Shown here: positions 21,132 through 33,497 of the stretch, piece after piece
Layout of the letters: each line of letters begins with the position of its first letter
Numbering within the stretch: position 1 is the stretch's first letter
Source of the DNA: Asparagopsis taxiformis
Taxonomy: Eukaryota > Rhodophyta > Florideophyceae > Bonnemaisoniales > Bonnemaisoniaceae
Direction: 5' to 3'
DNA: 64,000 nt
Assembly (NCBI GenBank): GCA_030407315.1
Contig: JALQPE010001826.1
Location: 42,467-106,466, forward strand
Position numbers and translations under genes: made by a program
Notes under the pieces: model-generated
The model's input: only the letters and a program-made list of their open reading frames with translations
Databases searched by the model: none
Told to the model about the DNA's origin: nothing

Positions 21132-21836
21132 TTAAAACCCGCACACACTGCGCACCACGTCATCCACAACACCTCCAATGGCGCGATACGAGTTTCGACG
21201 GAACACATCTCCACCGTCAGTAATCGTCCTCAGTGCACGCACATCGGCATTGCGACCGATGGCAACCGCAGAAATCTGGCCTCTAAACTGACTGGCCACA
21301 TTAATACTTCCGCCAAAGTCGGACCGACCGTCACCAATAACAACAATACGTCCGTTCGCACTACCAGCGCCCAGCTGGCGCGCGCAGCCACCTACGCCAG
21401 CGGCGACGAATTTCCGTGGCGCATTGACGAGCGTGGCGCGACTGACGCGGCGTAGAAAGTTGGGCAGCTGAACGGGGCGTGTAATATCCACATTGCTCAA
21501 CCCGTACTGCAGGGCGGCGAAGCGCGCCGAACGATCAATGCTGACAATGCCTGAGACCACACCGATAAAGTCGCGCTGCGCGTTGAGATCACTGCGCGAA
21601 ACGCCCGTAGAGCCCTCGAGAGCGAAGCACAGCCGAATTGCGCAGCTGCGTCGCGCGATGATTCGGCGCTGCAATCCAGCAAATGTGGGCAGGGTGCGTC
21701 GGGTTATCAGCGCGTTCCGGCGCAATAGTGTGCGCGAGAGGCGGTTAATGGTCGGACGACGTGACGAAACCATCGCGCTGGCGGGGGAGAGCGCGAGCGC
21801 CAGGAAGAGGAATGGGATGACTTGGACGAATCTCAT
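21132..21836 (-). CDS. Secreted vWA-domain-like protein A
   Basis: 234 residues from the ATG at 21836. Signal peptide MRFVQVIPFLFLALALSPAS, then an Arg-rich linker (residues about 25-63). The vWA-like fold begins at SCAIRLCFALEGSTGVS and continues through YGLSNVDITR, AAGVGGCARQL, GRIVVIGDGRSDFGGS and VAIGRNADVRAL. The metal-site DxSxS motif reads EGSTG, with Glu in place of the first Asp, so metal binding may be weak or absent. Three of four cysteines match positions in the paralogue at 25582-26316. A TATA-like box is present at about 21907-21916. Likely an extracellular or cell-wall protein; partner unknown. Confidence 0.78.
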   Translation of the reverse strand: MRFVQVIPFLFLALALSPASAMVSSRRPTINRLSRTLLRRNALITRRTLPTFAGLQRRIIARRSCAIRLCFALEGSTGVSRSDLNAQRDFIGVVSGIVSIDRSARFAALQYGLSNVDITRPVQLPNFLRRVSRATLVNAPRKFVAAGVGGCARQLGAGSANGRIVVIGDGRSDFGGSINVASQFRGQISAVAIGRNADVRALRTITDGGDVFRRNSYRAIGGVVDDVVRSVCGF

Positions 21837-24800
21837 GGTGTGGATGGAAATTGCTTACTGACTGCTGGTGTCGGGCGAGCTGCAGTGGTCTGGGCTGGTG
21901 TAGCGGTTGATATAGGATTGGGGTCGCATGACGGGCGTAGGAATAGAGTGGGTGTGATTGATTTCTCGTAGCGATGGTATGTTGGTGGTGGCGTGACGAA
22001 TGATCGATGTAAACTTACACAGCAAGTATGAAGCGCGGGGATTCATTTTTCGAGGAAAAATGGACTGAACAAGACGTCTTGCTGGATGCGGCGTTGTGCC
22101 GAGTCCGGTCCATTGTTGGAATTGCGTAGATGAGTTTGTCTCGTGCTGGATTGTCACGTGGGCTGCATACGATTGGCATATTCAGAAACATCAAACGACA
22201 GATTGAACGGTCGTGATATGCGCGATCATACATGGCGCCCCGGATTGCTTACAGAGCATGGTTTGTTGATAGCAACGCTCAGGTCATAGCGTCTGGTCTT
22301 GTCTGGTCTGTCTGCCTGCATCTCCATTGCAGTGACGCGGATGTGATTCAACACGTCAGTGCAGATTTGTGGAAGCAAGCTATAGGCGATAGTGTCTTCA
22401 ATTGATATGCCTCAAACAGCTACGTGGATAGAAACGACTTGTCGTGTGTATATGGACAAATGCTCGACCTTTCTCTGACGTTTCTCAAAGTGAATGGTTT
22501 GACCGAGTGAAAAAAAACGGCCAGCAAGATAATATTCAACGCCAGATACAGTGCCAGTGCCATACATCCCCGTTCTTATACATCCAGGTGCTTATCTCGG
22601 CTAACGTTGGTTGAAAAGTGCGCTGTGCATAGTCCATGTCATGAAATCCTTGTCACAGTTCTCAAGTTGATTCTCCCTGACAACGGTTACGTTGAGGAGC
22701 AACAACTTGATGCAATCGCATCCGGGATGTATCGGTCCAATAGTGACACGCCACTTGTGCGCTGAAAGTCGAAAAGTGTCACGCACGATATTCCTCTACG
22801 TGACCATCCCAAAATGAAATTGTGTTTGTGAAGACATGTCGTGAGAGTCTCTTCTATTCTACAACCTCCTGTACAAATCGTTGGCAGCGAATCACGCACT
22901 TTCTGCACATGCAGACATTCGGCGTGTGGTGTAATGCTCGGTGGATGCGGTGCAGCTAGACGATGTGCAACGTTGCGAACGACAAGGGAGGATTCGTTTC
23001 GAAAGTGAATTGCCGCCGAAAAAAGTGCGCAGATTACGTAATGGTTGCAGTTGGAAAGGTTTTAACACGGTCATGCGAGTCTTGTATATGGTATTGTGCA
23101 CATAACAAGCGTTAATTACAGCGCTGTATGTATACCGCACGTACTTTATTACCTCCACTACGTACCCTCATTGGTTGTCAATATCTCATACTAGATCAGG
23201 CAACTTAAATATTTCGACGAGACGATGAAGGTACATAAAGTAGACTAGCTCGACTCTGTTCTACGCACGATGCGGAAACTGCAATTGGAGCGCACGACAA
23301 ACCAGCATGTTGAATTGCTCCGGCAAGATTGAAATGTCTTCTCCATTCCACCGCTCTATTCTTAGCTGGAGCGCCGCAGCGTCACATCGTGCCATCATGG
23401 CGTAGCGTTGCATCGATATGCGCTTCATGAATGGCGAGATATTATTCATCTTTCCGAATCGCATAAACGTGTTTATTATGCTTGCTCAAAGTTGTCAAGG
23501 CATCCGCGGTTTGTTATAATCGAGACAGCACACCGTAGACAACGAGCAACTATCTTCCGACACTTGGCATCTATGTATAATGATGACGATGTTCATTGCG
23601 CGCAATCGATAGTGGCACAGATCGCGGGAGAAAAAGGCAACGACTCTTGCCATGGATCAGGCTGTCGTCTCGACACGACAGCGGTCGACACAACCCTATT
23701 CTTTTGTGCGATATCTATGCCTTCCACGGGTGAAAAAAATCTGCTTTGGATTGTTCTCATTGGCCGCTCGCATTGTTTTCAAACCACAGGCAGAGCCCAG
23801 AGCCGCTGCTTACATATTTGTACGACACGTGTCGGAGTCAATAATCAATGTCTTTACAGTAGTAAGTACAAACTCGGGAATATAATTAGATGATGGCTGC
23901 ATTACTAGATTCGCCACAACGTACCTTGTCGATATTGCAGACCTCAAAACTCATCGATTTGTCTTCCGACATTACAATTCGTATTGCGCTCCCGTCTCGC
24001 CTCTATTCATCATATCCGCCAAACGTGCGAGACACCCAACCTCTTGTTATATAGTACAACATGTTGATAACAATGAACGTCGAACAAAACTGATCGCACC
24101 CAAGCACATGAGGACTGTAAAACATCAGTTTGCGTAGAAAGTTGATCCCAACCTGACTAGTATGATCATGTTGTACATGACCTTTCGACAATTCCACCCA
24201 CTTGTCTGTCAACATACCCACAAAACATTCATACACCCAGCGCATAGATCACAAAATTGTCTCCAACCAGCCATGTGACACCACCATTCAATTGTCAAAC
24301 GGCCAATTTCTGCAATCAATCGTGCAATTCCCGCACAGAACCCTTCACAACCGAAACATCTATTCACAAAACCCATGCTAATCCTTCCACTCAATTTGCC
24401 GCTCTTCCAAACACAAACCGCCACCGCTCAAGCGCAGCATCCCACTTCCACGCACTCGCTCGACCGTAGAAACAGTGCATTGTCTTCAAAAACCACAAAA
24501 CCTTCCACTTTCTGCAGCTAGATCAATCCAGCACGACAAAAATCAGACGTTCAACGCCACGTGCTGACACTTGAATCTCTCGACTCCAATTGCGTGACGT
24601 ACGTCAATCGGCGCGCTGCACCACAGAATTTTTCAAATTTATTCTACACTGACATCTGCTCCGATTCGAGACGCGCCAACTCTCCGCCACTTTCCCTCCA
24701 GTAAATCATGCGCTCAGATCGGTAACAAATGCCGCATCCAGCAAGGCAGAACTATCCTACACTCCAACCGCCGCCTCGCGATTACACCATCCAATAGTTC

Positions 24801-25483
24801 AATGTATCCAGCTGAATCCAGACACTACCTTTTCGCGCAAGGACCAACCCGCCACATTGCTGCCCAAACATTACTTGTTCCTCAACTCGCGATCACTCCT
24901 CTCCATCACCATACAATGCCATCCTACTCGCGTCATGTAGCACACTCGGGGCCCAAAACACTTTGGGATTACAGTTTCATATCCCTCTTATGAATATACC
25001 GCGTCATTGACCGCACATTACGTACCGGACTCTGCGGCGATGTGCACCTCGTCGTCGTCGCATCGCCCCATCATGGCCCATGTACGGTAGGTACGTAGCG
25101 ATTTTCTCATTGCAGGTGTCATCCATTGTGAATTTGCATGTTTCCTTTTAACGGCTCGGCTCACCTTTCCTCCCTGCCAGCTGCATTGGTCGTACAGCAG
25201 TGCAGGTAAGCACTCTCCATACATTTCGTATCTCGCGATAACCACCCTATCGGACGCGCCAATATAGGTCGCGAGAATATCCTGTCACTGTCCACGATGT
25301 AAGCCACCGACACACGTAGTCTAACATCCGCGAGTCATGCGTCCATCCATCAATCACGCCTTTCTGTTTTACGCACCTCAGCGACTCACAATGCAAGACA
25401 CGGCGTTAAAACAGTTTTGTCACTTGTCGATCGCACAATTCTCTCTTTCACGATTTTCCAACTTACCATGTTCAATCTCACCA
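21837..25483. other. Long intergenic region, no gene seen
   Basis: 3.6 kb with only short overlapping frames. The longest, 161 codons at 23408-23893, overlaps a 77-codon frame and has no domain. No transposon ends or repeats were recognised. Confidence 0.4.
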
Positions 25484-25490
25484 TATAAAT
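25484..25490 (+). promoter_or_regulatory. TATA box of vWA gene B
   Basis: TATAAAT lies 98 bp upstream of the ATG at 25582. Confidence 0.6.
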
Positions 25491-25581
25491 ACTACCACCA
25501 TCCCCACCTCCATCATCTTCATCCCACACACATCACAACATCTCAAGCATAACAGCGACTTCCACAGCAACCATCGCAACT

Positions 25582-26316
25582 ATGAATTTCCGCAACCCCA
25601 TCCTGGCCGCCACTGTTCTGGCACTTGCATCTCTTGCAGCTTGCCAAACGCCAAGCCCGAGCCCAAGCTCAAGTCCGTTGCCCAACTTTGTCGAACTATT
25701 CCCTGATGGTTCACTCTTCGCGTCACCAGAAGCGCTGAGAATCGCCGCCGGACTCCGCCAGCGTGTCGTGAACATGGGCGGCTGCAACGTGAACGTCTGC
25801 TTCGCATTGGACGGCAGCGGCTCAATTACAGAGGAAGAATGGCAAATGCAGAAGGACTTTGTCGTGTTTATCGCCTCCATCGTTGCTGGTGGCGGTGACG
25901 CCGGTCTGGCAGCCACTCAATACGGTCTGAGGAACGTCGACATTACAAGGCTGACTAGCGATGCTAACGATTTCTTGTTGCGTGTAGAAGCAGCCAACCT
26001 GGAAAATGCAAGGCGGACATTCATCGCTGCCGGCCTTGGCTTTTGTATCAGAGAGTTCCGTCCGAGGCTTGAGGATGCCAACAAAATCGTACTCATTGGG
26101 GATGGTCGCTCCAACTTTGGAGGTGATCCAGTTCGAATTGCTCGCAGGTTCCGCAATAGGTATGATGGTGATATTTGCGCTGTTGGTATCGGGTTCAGGG
26201 ACAATAGGATTCTGAGGAGAGTTGCTGGAAGCCCCACCAGGGTGCTTAACATCGACAGTTACTTCGAGCTGTTGGATATTGTCGATCAGATTGTTGCAGA
26301 AGTTTGTGGCATTTAG
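25582..26316 (+). CDS. Secreted vWA-domain protein B
   Basis: 244 residues from the ATG at 25582. Signal peptide MNFRNPILAATVLALASLAA is followed by a Pro/Ser linker (TPSPSPSSSPLP). The vWA domain carries an intact metal-site motif, CFALDGSGSITEEEWQMQKD. FVVFIASIV, YGLRNVDITRLT, AAGLGFCIREFRP, KIVLIGDGRSNFGGDPV and DICAVGIGFRDNRILRR follow in the same order as in protein A. The C-terminus IVAEVCGI resembles VVRSVCGF of A. Cysteine pairs suggest extracellular disulfides. The two genes lie 3.7 kb apart and diverge from one ancestor; only this copy keeps the standard metal site. Binding partner unknown. Confidence 0.82.
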   Translation: MNFRNPILAATVLALASLAACQTPSPSPSSSPLPNFVELFPDGSLFASPEALRIAAGLRQRVVNMGGCNVNVCFALDGSGSITEEEWQMQKDFVVFIASIVAGGGDAGLAATQYGLRNVDITRLTSDANDFLLRVEAANLENARRTFIAAGLGFCIREFRPRLEDANKIVLIGDGRSNFGGDPVRIARRFRNRYDGDICAVGIGFRDNRILRRVAGSPTRVLNIDSYFELLDIVDQIVAEVCGI

Positions 26317-26662
26317 ACTACTCCCTCATACACTTCAAGTAGCTCTTGTTTAGTGTTCTTCTAAACTTGTTTCTCTGCTCTAATTGGAAAATAGTGTGAA
26401 CGGTACTCTCCAGATATCGTTAATAACAAACATCGATAGAGGCATAGTAGATTTAGGTTCTGAGGGGTAAGAGACTATCGTCGGAAATTCAACAGCGGGT
26501 AAACTACGTCATCAAACTTTTATGGACTTTGGGCTTAGATGCATTGGCCTTCTCGCCGGTATGCTATCACCTTGACCAAGTTAGGGATTCGTATCGTGCC
26601 AGGCTGATTAGACCTCTTGATCAAATAATGACTTTTAAAATAAATATTTAGAAAGCGACCAT
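26317..26662. other. 3' flank of vWA gene B
   Basis: No coding frame. It ends at the target duplication of the copia element that follows. Confidence 0.45.
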
Positions 26663-26667
26663 ATAAT

Positions 26668-26791
26668 TGTCGGAAGATCATACCAGTACAATAATGCATT
26701 ACAGTAGACTCAGTATTTAAGGTAGCGTCAAGCGATCTCGCCGACGATGAAGTAAATGGTATCCGATTACGAGACTACCTCAAGATCGTCA
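26668..26791 (+). repeat. 5' LTR (124 bp)
   Basis: Starts TGTCGGAAGATC and ends AGATCGTCA. It is identical to 31844-31967. An AGTATTTAAGG stretch could serve as a TATA-like element. Confidence 0.9.
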
Positions 26792-26808
26792 GGTTATGGG
26801 ACCAGACC
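26792..26808 (+). other. Primer-binding site, initiator tRNA-Met anticodon-arm type
   Basis: GGTTATGGGACCAGACC follows the LTR without a gap. Its complement contains CTGGTCCCATAACC, close to the anticodon arm of eukaryotic initiator tRNA-Met (CTGGGCCCATAACC). Copia of Drosophila is known to use a tRNA half cut in the anticodon loop; the same mechanism is inferred here. Confidence 0.65.
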
Positions 26809-27058
26809 TCCTTGCGCCATCATTCACAACCCGCCCACCTCATTTCACCCATTGATCACGGCGACGCTCACCAGGCTCACAGTATGAGCCACAGCTATCA
26901 CAATAGGTTCGCCACCAACTAACCAACGCGCGATCCGACGCGCAGAATTCACCCTGACCCGAGCAAGATTCCTCCGAGCAGAAGAAGAGCTTCGAAATCT
27001 ACCCGACGAACTCTACCGGCAAGCTCAACTAGAAGCACAAGACAATTACGTCAACAAC

Positions 27059-30000
27059 ATGACTGATCCAAACGTCACAACTCCCTCTACCCTACCATCC
27101 CCCATTCCCCTTTCCCCTTCCCTATCCCCTCGGTTTGATATCCCACCTCTTACATCTGACAACATCACCCAATGGTGCAACACCATCGAATGCCATGCTA
27201 CCCTTTACGATCTAACGGATTATCTCAACGATCCACCACCAACTACCCCGTCAACCCTACTGCATACAAGATCCACCAACAGAAAACTGCTCTTGCACGC
27301 CTCCTCATTATTCCAAACATATCACCGGAAATACTGCGTGGAGTCAGCCCTTCCATCATAACAAGTCCAACACCGGTAATATATCAGCACCTGAAGAACA
27401 AGCTATCCGCAATACACCCGAAAAACTCCAGCGCCAACCTCCGAAGACGTGCAAATCAAATAACTTACGTTTCTGGCACCCCCATCGAAACGTACATCCA
27501 AAGACATACAGATCTTAGGGAACTCATGATACAATCCGAGTACCCACATATTGACGACGACAGCACCACAGTGGAATTCATACTGAACGGTCTCTACGAC
27601 ACCCCAGAGTACGCTTCCCTCCTCAGGGATCTAGCGAATTACCACAATTTCCATGACGGTCGTCGCCCAACACTCGAACTAGTGACGACCATGCTCATCG
27701 AACATGAGCAGGCTACCTCCGCATGCCACCAACACCCAATACCATCACCACCCCAGCCATTTACTTACCCGACAAGGACATCCACCCTACTACATCAACA
27801 CAACCCACCAATTATCACCACACCTCCCCCATCTCCGTATTCTTACATTCCACAGATGCGACTCGCTTCACCCCCCTCCCCCAACAAACCCCGACATCAC
27901 AAGCGATTTGCGCTACACAAAGTCAGGCATCCGCCACCAGGCCATCAAGGTCTATGGTGCACTTTCCATGGCAGCAGTACTCACAACACAAACCAGTGTT
28001 TCACCCGACAAAGGTCTCTAAACCAACAGCAGCGAGGATCAACTCCTTCACCCTCACAATCTAATCATGCTGCATCAAATTCACCACCCCTTCCTTACAC
28101 TTCTCTTCATCCACCCCCCATTCATCCTCAGATTCATCCACCAAATGTTCACTCTCCCCTTCTCCTTCCACCCCATCCCACTCACCAACCCTCCACACAT
28201 TCCCCACCCATGCCACAAACTCCCCTCTCTCCTCCATCGCACTCTCCATATGGCGAAGTGCACTCCCCCTCACATGACAACGACCGTATGACGTACCACA
28301 CAGATATCATGTCCCCCCATGAAATAAACCACACTTCTGATTTGTATCTCCTGGACTCGGGCGCGTCACCCACACACACCCGACACCCATACCCATCCAT
28401 GGTCGCACATCCATCATCCACCATCACCGCATCAGGACAACAGGCACCGTTGACCCACCACGGTCCCCTCTCCCTTCAAATATCCCCACACCACACCGTA
28501 CATATCCCGCACGCTGTGTCCATGCCTAGTGCCAAACATAACCTCCTATCTGTAGGACAACTGGCAAAACAAAATGACGTCATCTTCAAAAAAGATGCAG
28601 CATACATAACAACGCCACACCCTCTCCCTGACAATATACAGGTAATCGCCAAGGCACCCTGCCACAATAACCTCTATTACCTGCCCACCTCCCCTATAAC
28701 AAGTCCTGTACAAGATAAGCACACACAGTGCCATGGTGCCCGTGCCCAACCCACTTCCAAGAACATCAACATACCGAAATCACACAACACTAGACGGCAA
28801 CCAAATCACCCTACAGCCCCACCCCGAGCATTCAATCCCAAGACTACAACTCCCCGCCCTTTCCGCCTTTCCGGCACACGCACCGCTAAACCGAGTATCC
28901 CTCAACAAATTAAACAAAATGGCAAAAAGGTCACCTTTGCCACGCCCCTTGTTCAGCCAGAACCACACCAAATCCGCCTCCCGTCACCACAACACCGGAG
29001 CACAGCTGTGAAAGACAATACACCATCGACACAACAACCGAAGCCTCCCATACAACAACAAGTATACCCTCCTCATGCCTCTCCGCACAATCGTACAACA
29101 AACAAGATCATCCCACCCACCCACAACCCAACGGCACCACTCATTCAATCAAACAATATCCCTTCTTCCGCGACGAAAAGTATCACCCTCACGCCGCCAA
29201 TTCGACCAAAGGCCACCAAAACCCTCACCTCAACTGACCAAGACTACCACGAATGGCACCTGAGGCTTGGTCATTTACACCCCAAACGTATACACCACCT
29301 CGCGGTACATGGTCGAGTAACAGGACTCCCAGACACACTTAAACATAGTCCCCCTCCAGATCTAACTTGCACGGGATGTGCAATAGGGAAACAAACGTCG
29401 GCTCCGTTCCGACCAAGACCACGCACAGCACAACTCTGCGCACACATCCATACAGACGTATGTGGCCCCTTCAACCCACCGTCGCTGCACAACAATAGAT
29501 ACTTTGCGACTTTCCTGGATGAGCATAGCAGATTCCTTCATGTCCACGTATCACCCCGCAAAAACCAGGCTGCCAGCCACATACAACAACACATCTCTAC
29601 GATCCACGCTAACACCCCATTCCGAGTCACAGACATAACTATGGACAACGCAAAGGAATATTTTTCCAACTCCCTTAAGCAGTTCTACGACTCCGAACAC
29701 ATCACGACACACCCGACAATACCTCACAGCCCTCAGGAAAATGCCTTAGCCGAACGCGTAAACCGCACGCTAATGGAAACCACTCGCTCACTTCTCCTGA
29801 CGTCCGGCCTACCAACCAAGCTGTGGGACTATGCGCTGCATGCCTCGGTTGACTACCACAACCACTCACCACACAAGACACATGGACAGACCCCAATGGC
29901 TGTATGGACAGGCAAAACACCTGACATCACCACCTTCCTCACCTTCGGACAGCTCGGACATGTCCATGACCGCAAACCAAAATCCAAACTACAGCCCCGA

Positions 30001-31773
30001 GCCCAAATGTATCACTACATTGGGCGTCTGGATGCAAATCACTACCACATCTATAATGCAAGCGAAGATAAAATCAGCCGCTGCCGCATTCATGATTTCA
30101 AGCCATACAACTCCAACACAGACCCTGTAGCGACCAGTATGGCCGCGCACACTCGATCTGCAACAACTGTCAACTCACCCCAAATAGAACAAAGTTTCAG
30201 CCACCCCACAACATTACAGCAAGCGCGTCAAGCACACGATGCCCAGGAATGGTCTCTCTCCTGGAACAAAGAACTAGACTCACTAGAGCAGAGAGGTACC
30301 ATAACATACATCCCCAAGAGTCAACTTCCCCCTAGCACAAAACTCCTCCCCGTCAAGATGGTTCTTAAAACAAAGACCGACGCCAATGGCAATCCAATGA
30401 CACGGAAAACCAGATGTAATCTTCGCGGCGACATGCAAAAACCAAACGTACACTACGACCCTGATAACATCACGTCACCCGTGGCCGATCGCGACGCAGT
30501 ACGCACGGCACTGGCTATTGCAGCGGCACATGGATACGACGTGCATCACTGGGATATAGAGTCGGCGTTCCTCCACGAAACGTTTGGAGATGACAAACCC
30601 CTGTATATCCATCAACCCCCGCGATTCGACGGTTCTTTTAAGTATCCTGGATATGTGGGCAAAGTCACTGGCAACATTTATGGCGCCAAACAAGCCTGCA
30701 GTACCTTCACCAGAGGTTTATCCAAACACCTTGAGCTGCACAACTTCACACGTCTCACAAGTGAAAGCTGCACATTTCTCCTTCGCTCCAAACAGGACAA
30801 CACCAAATTTGTCTTCTTTGTGATCACCATAGACGACTTCCTTGTGGTCTCCAATTGCCAACAACTCCGCGAAACGGCAAAGCAACATCTGCAATCTAAA
30901 TATGTCCTCAAAGATCTAGGCCCCGTGGAACACATCCTGGGATGGAAGGTTACCCGCAACTCAGACTCCATCACTATCACACAACCAGCGTACATCGACA
31001 AGCTTCTCCACCAATTTGGGCTAACTAGTGCCAAGTCTGCCAATTCACCAATAGCGACAGACATAATTAACACCACAAAACACCTCGACACACCACTCGA
31101 CATCAAAGCCTACAACTACAATTCATTAGTTGGAAGCCTACGATACCTGGCTGATTCCACACGCCCAGATATAGCGTACATCACGGGCTACCTGGGAAGA
31201 TATTCACATCAACCCACAAAACAGCAATGGCATGCAGGCCTCCGTGTCTTAAGATACCTCAAGGACACCAAAACAAGAGGTCTGACATACTCCACAAAAC
31301 TAACGAGCACATTAACTGCTTATTCAGATAGCGATTTCGCAGCTTGTACGAATACTCGGCGCTCCACCACGGGAACAGTGATAATGTATAATGGATCCCC
31401 CGTGGCTTGGCAATCTAAGAGACAACGATTTGTTGCACCAAGTACGTGGGCCGCCGAATACGTTGCTGGGTATCACACAGCTCAACACGTCAACTGCATT
31501 CGACATCTCCTCTCTGACCTCAATCACGCAGAAAAACATCCGACAACAATTAACATGGACAACGCCGGTGCAGTAACCACAGCCAACACATCGCACCCCA
31601 CGCCAAAATCTAAACACTTGGATGTCAAGTATCATTATCTCAAGGAACAAATTACACGCAACAGGATCACAGTGCAACACATCCCATCGGAACAAAATGC
31701 AGCGGATGTCCTAACTAAAGCACTAAAACCAGCTCAGTTCCGCCAACAAGTTAAACTCCTCCGGCTTTCTTAG
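27059..31773 (+). CDS. Copia gag-pol polyprotein (one frameshift in gag)
   Basis: Gag opens at the ATG at 27059 and shifts frame near 27240-27260; from there one frame of over 1,500 codons runs to 31773. Gag ends in a knuckle of form CX2HX4HX4C (CTFHGSSTHNTNQC, about 27960-28000). The protease motif LLDSGASPTHT is at about 28350. HEWHLRLGHLHPKR plus a CX2C pair forms the integrase zinc-binding region, with DDE residues in HTDVCGP, TMDNAKEY and ENALAERVNRT. RT has AKTRCNL-like RKTRCNLRGDM and a TIDDFLV box in place of YVDD. RNase H carries AYSDSDF, TWAAEYVAG and NMDNAGAV, and NAADVLTKAL closes the protein. The frame is otherwise free of stops over 4.5 kb, consistent with a recently active copy. 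Confidence 0.92.
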
Positions 31774-31790
31774 ACACGCCACGCGGCGAC

Positions 31791-31843
31791 TGTCGGAAGA
31801 TCAATCCGTACAACGTGTCGTATCTCCAAAAGCCTCCGCATCT
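31791..31843 (+). repeat. Partial duplicate of the LTR start
   Basis: TGTCGGAAGATCA at 31791 repeats the first bases of the LTR that begins 53 bp later, followed by a diverged CCGTACAA resembling CCAGTACAA. No purine tract lies before either copy. Confidence 0.5.
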
Positions 31844-31967
31844 TGTCGGAAGATCATACCAGTACAATAATGCATTACAGTAGACTCAGTATTTAAGGTA
31901 GCGTCAAGCGATCTCGCCGACGATGAAGTAAATGGTATCCGATTACGAGACTACCTCAAGATCGTCA
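31844..31967 (+). repeat. 3' LTR (124 bp)
   Basis: Identical to 26668-26791 and followed by the ATAAT target duplication. Confidence 0.9.
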
Positions 31968-32158
31968 ATAATATGTTCATTTCAAAAAATCCTAGAAAAT
32001 TGATCTAAAACATAACACTTGAATAATTGCAGATTGAATCATCACAGATCGACTATTTGATCAAAGATCGATATATTTCCTAATTGCCAAGAGTGCAACT
32101 AGATGACCACGACTATTCCAAGCTCAGGCTTTCTTCATAGTAGTTGCAATCCAATAGA

Positions 32159-32167
32159 GTATAAAAG
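32159..32167 (+). promoter_or_regulatory. TATA box of the transposase pseudogene
   Basis: GTATAAAAG lies 81 bp upstream of the ATG at 32248. Confidence 0.5.
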
Positions 32168-32247
32168 TAGCCACTTACCCCAGTCCAGACCAGCTCTCAC
32201 CATCCACATACCTCTACAGGCCACTCATCCACTCACAGCTCAACAAC

Positions 32248-33497
32248 ATGTCTACCAACCCTACCCCCAACGTCAATAGGGCCCTTATCATGCTCAGTGA
32301 GGCCGCTGAGACCCACCGTAACCGCATTCAGTCAAGTGTTCCCCGTGATGACTCGTCCGATGATGAAGAGTCAGCATGCCCGCTTCTGTACTGCTACGTG
32401 TCAAAGGGAGGGCCCGATATCCTCAAAACGATGACAAATTTCACGGAGTCTGAATTTGACTATATTTGGACACGAATGAACACCCATGTTCAGTTCACGT
32501 GGAACGTCAGGAGGGTCGTAAGTCAAAGCATCAGCCCAAGGATGTTCTTTTCATGACACTCACTGTGCTCAAGCATCCTTCGACGTGGCAGATGTCTGGT
32601 TTGATGTTTGATATGAAAGGGCCAACCTTCCAGAAGCTGATCATGGGATACCTGGAAATAATTGGGCCGGAGCTGTACAAATTCGCAGTGACAAGAATGA
32701 ACTCCAAGTACACTATGAAGAAGGAGATGTTGGAAGGCCAGGTTTTCTCGACATTCGATTTTTGTCGATATGCGACAGATGTCACTTTTCAGCAGACTAA
32801 TCGTCCATCTGGGAATATGCGTGAGGGCAAGTTATATTTCAGTGGTAAGCACAAGCTGCACGGATACAAAACCGGGGTGTCTGTCATTCCAAGTGGATAC
32901 GCTATTGGCTGCAGCAAGCATCGCCCTGGATCTATTTTGGATATTGACATCTTCTATGATAACCTGGATTTTCACGAGAGTTCCGTGGCCAAAGGCAGTG
33001 GCATGGCTGAAATTGATGATGATGGATAATTGAATGACACCTACTCTAATAAATGGGGCATACTCGGTGACAAGGGATATCAGGGTGGAACAAGACACAT
33101 CAGGATGATTCATCCAGCTAAGAAGCCAATTAATGGGACTCTGACTGCTGACGAGAAGGTGTTCAATGAGGAGCTGTCAAGTGACAGAATTATTGTGGAG
33201 ATCTATTTTGGTCGCCTTTCAAGCTTATGGACTGTCATGTCCAACAAGTACAAGTGGAGCGAAGACACGTACGATCTGGTTTTCCGTACTTGTGTGGCAC
33301 TGAAAAACATCCACGTCAAGTTCAATCCGCTTCGTGACAGTGACCAGTCATTCTATAAGTCGCTACAGAACTATCTTGTCAATACTGGAGGCAACATCTC
33401 TCGTAGGAGTGTTCGCTCCCAGGAGCTCTATAGGGACAGGGTAAGGAGGAGGCTGGAGACTGAGTTTGATGACTTGCCTGGAGATGATAGCATGTAG
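32248..33497 (+). pseudogene. Harbinger-like DDE transposase, disrupted
   Basis: The protein starts at the ATG at 32248 with an acidic Ser/Asp-rich leader (DDSSDDEES). A one-base shift near 32510 moves it to the frame RKSKHQPKDVLFMTLTVLKH. An in-frame TAA at 33027-33029 interrupts it before NKWGILGDKGYQGG. Probable catalytic residues are in ATDVTFQQTNRP, KHRPGSILDIDIF or GDKGYQGG, and RIIVEIYFGRLSSLW. The total of about 415 residues suits a DDE_Tnp_4 protein. Only two lesions were found, so it is a young pseudogene. It would need another copy's enzyme to move. Confidence 0.75.

Larger units (their letters stand above)
26668..31967 (+). mobile_element. Complete Ty1/copia retrotransposon
   Basis: The 5,300-bp element is flanked by ATAAT at 26663-26667 and 31968-31972, a 5-bp target duplication. 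Both LTRs are 124 bp and identical by direct reading, which points to a recent insertion. Inside are a primer-binding site, and a gag-pol frame with gag, protease, integrase, RT and RNase H in copia order. LTRs this short are unusual. No polypurine tract is seen before the 3' LTR. One frameshift near 27240-27260 is the only obvious break in the coding region. Confidence 0.92.

Noticed and set aside
23408..23893. 161-codon frame in the long intergenic region
   Set aside because: No domain, overlapping frame on the same strand, no TATA box at the usual distance.
28061..31695. Several minus-strand frames of 60-142 codons
   Set aside because: They are antisense shadows of the copia gag-pol frame.
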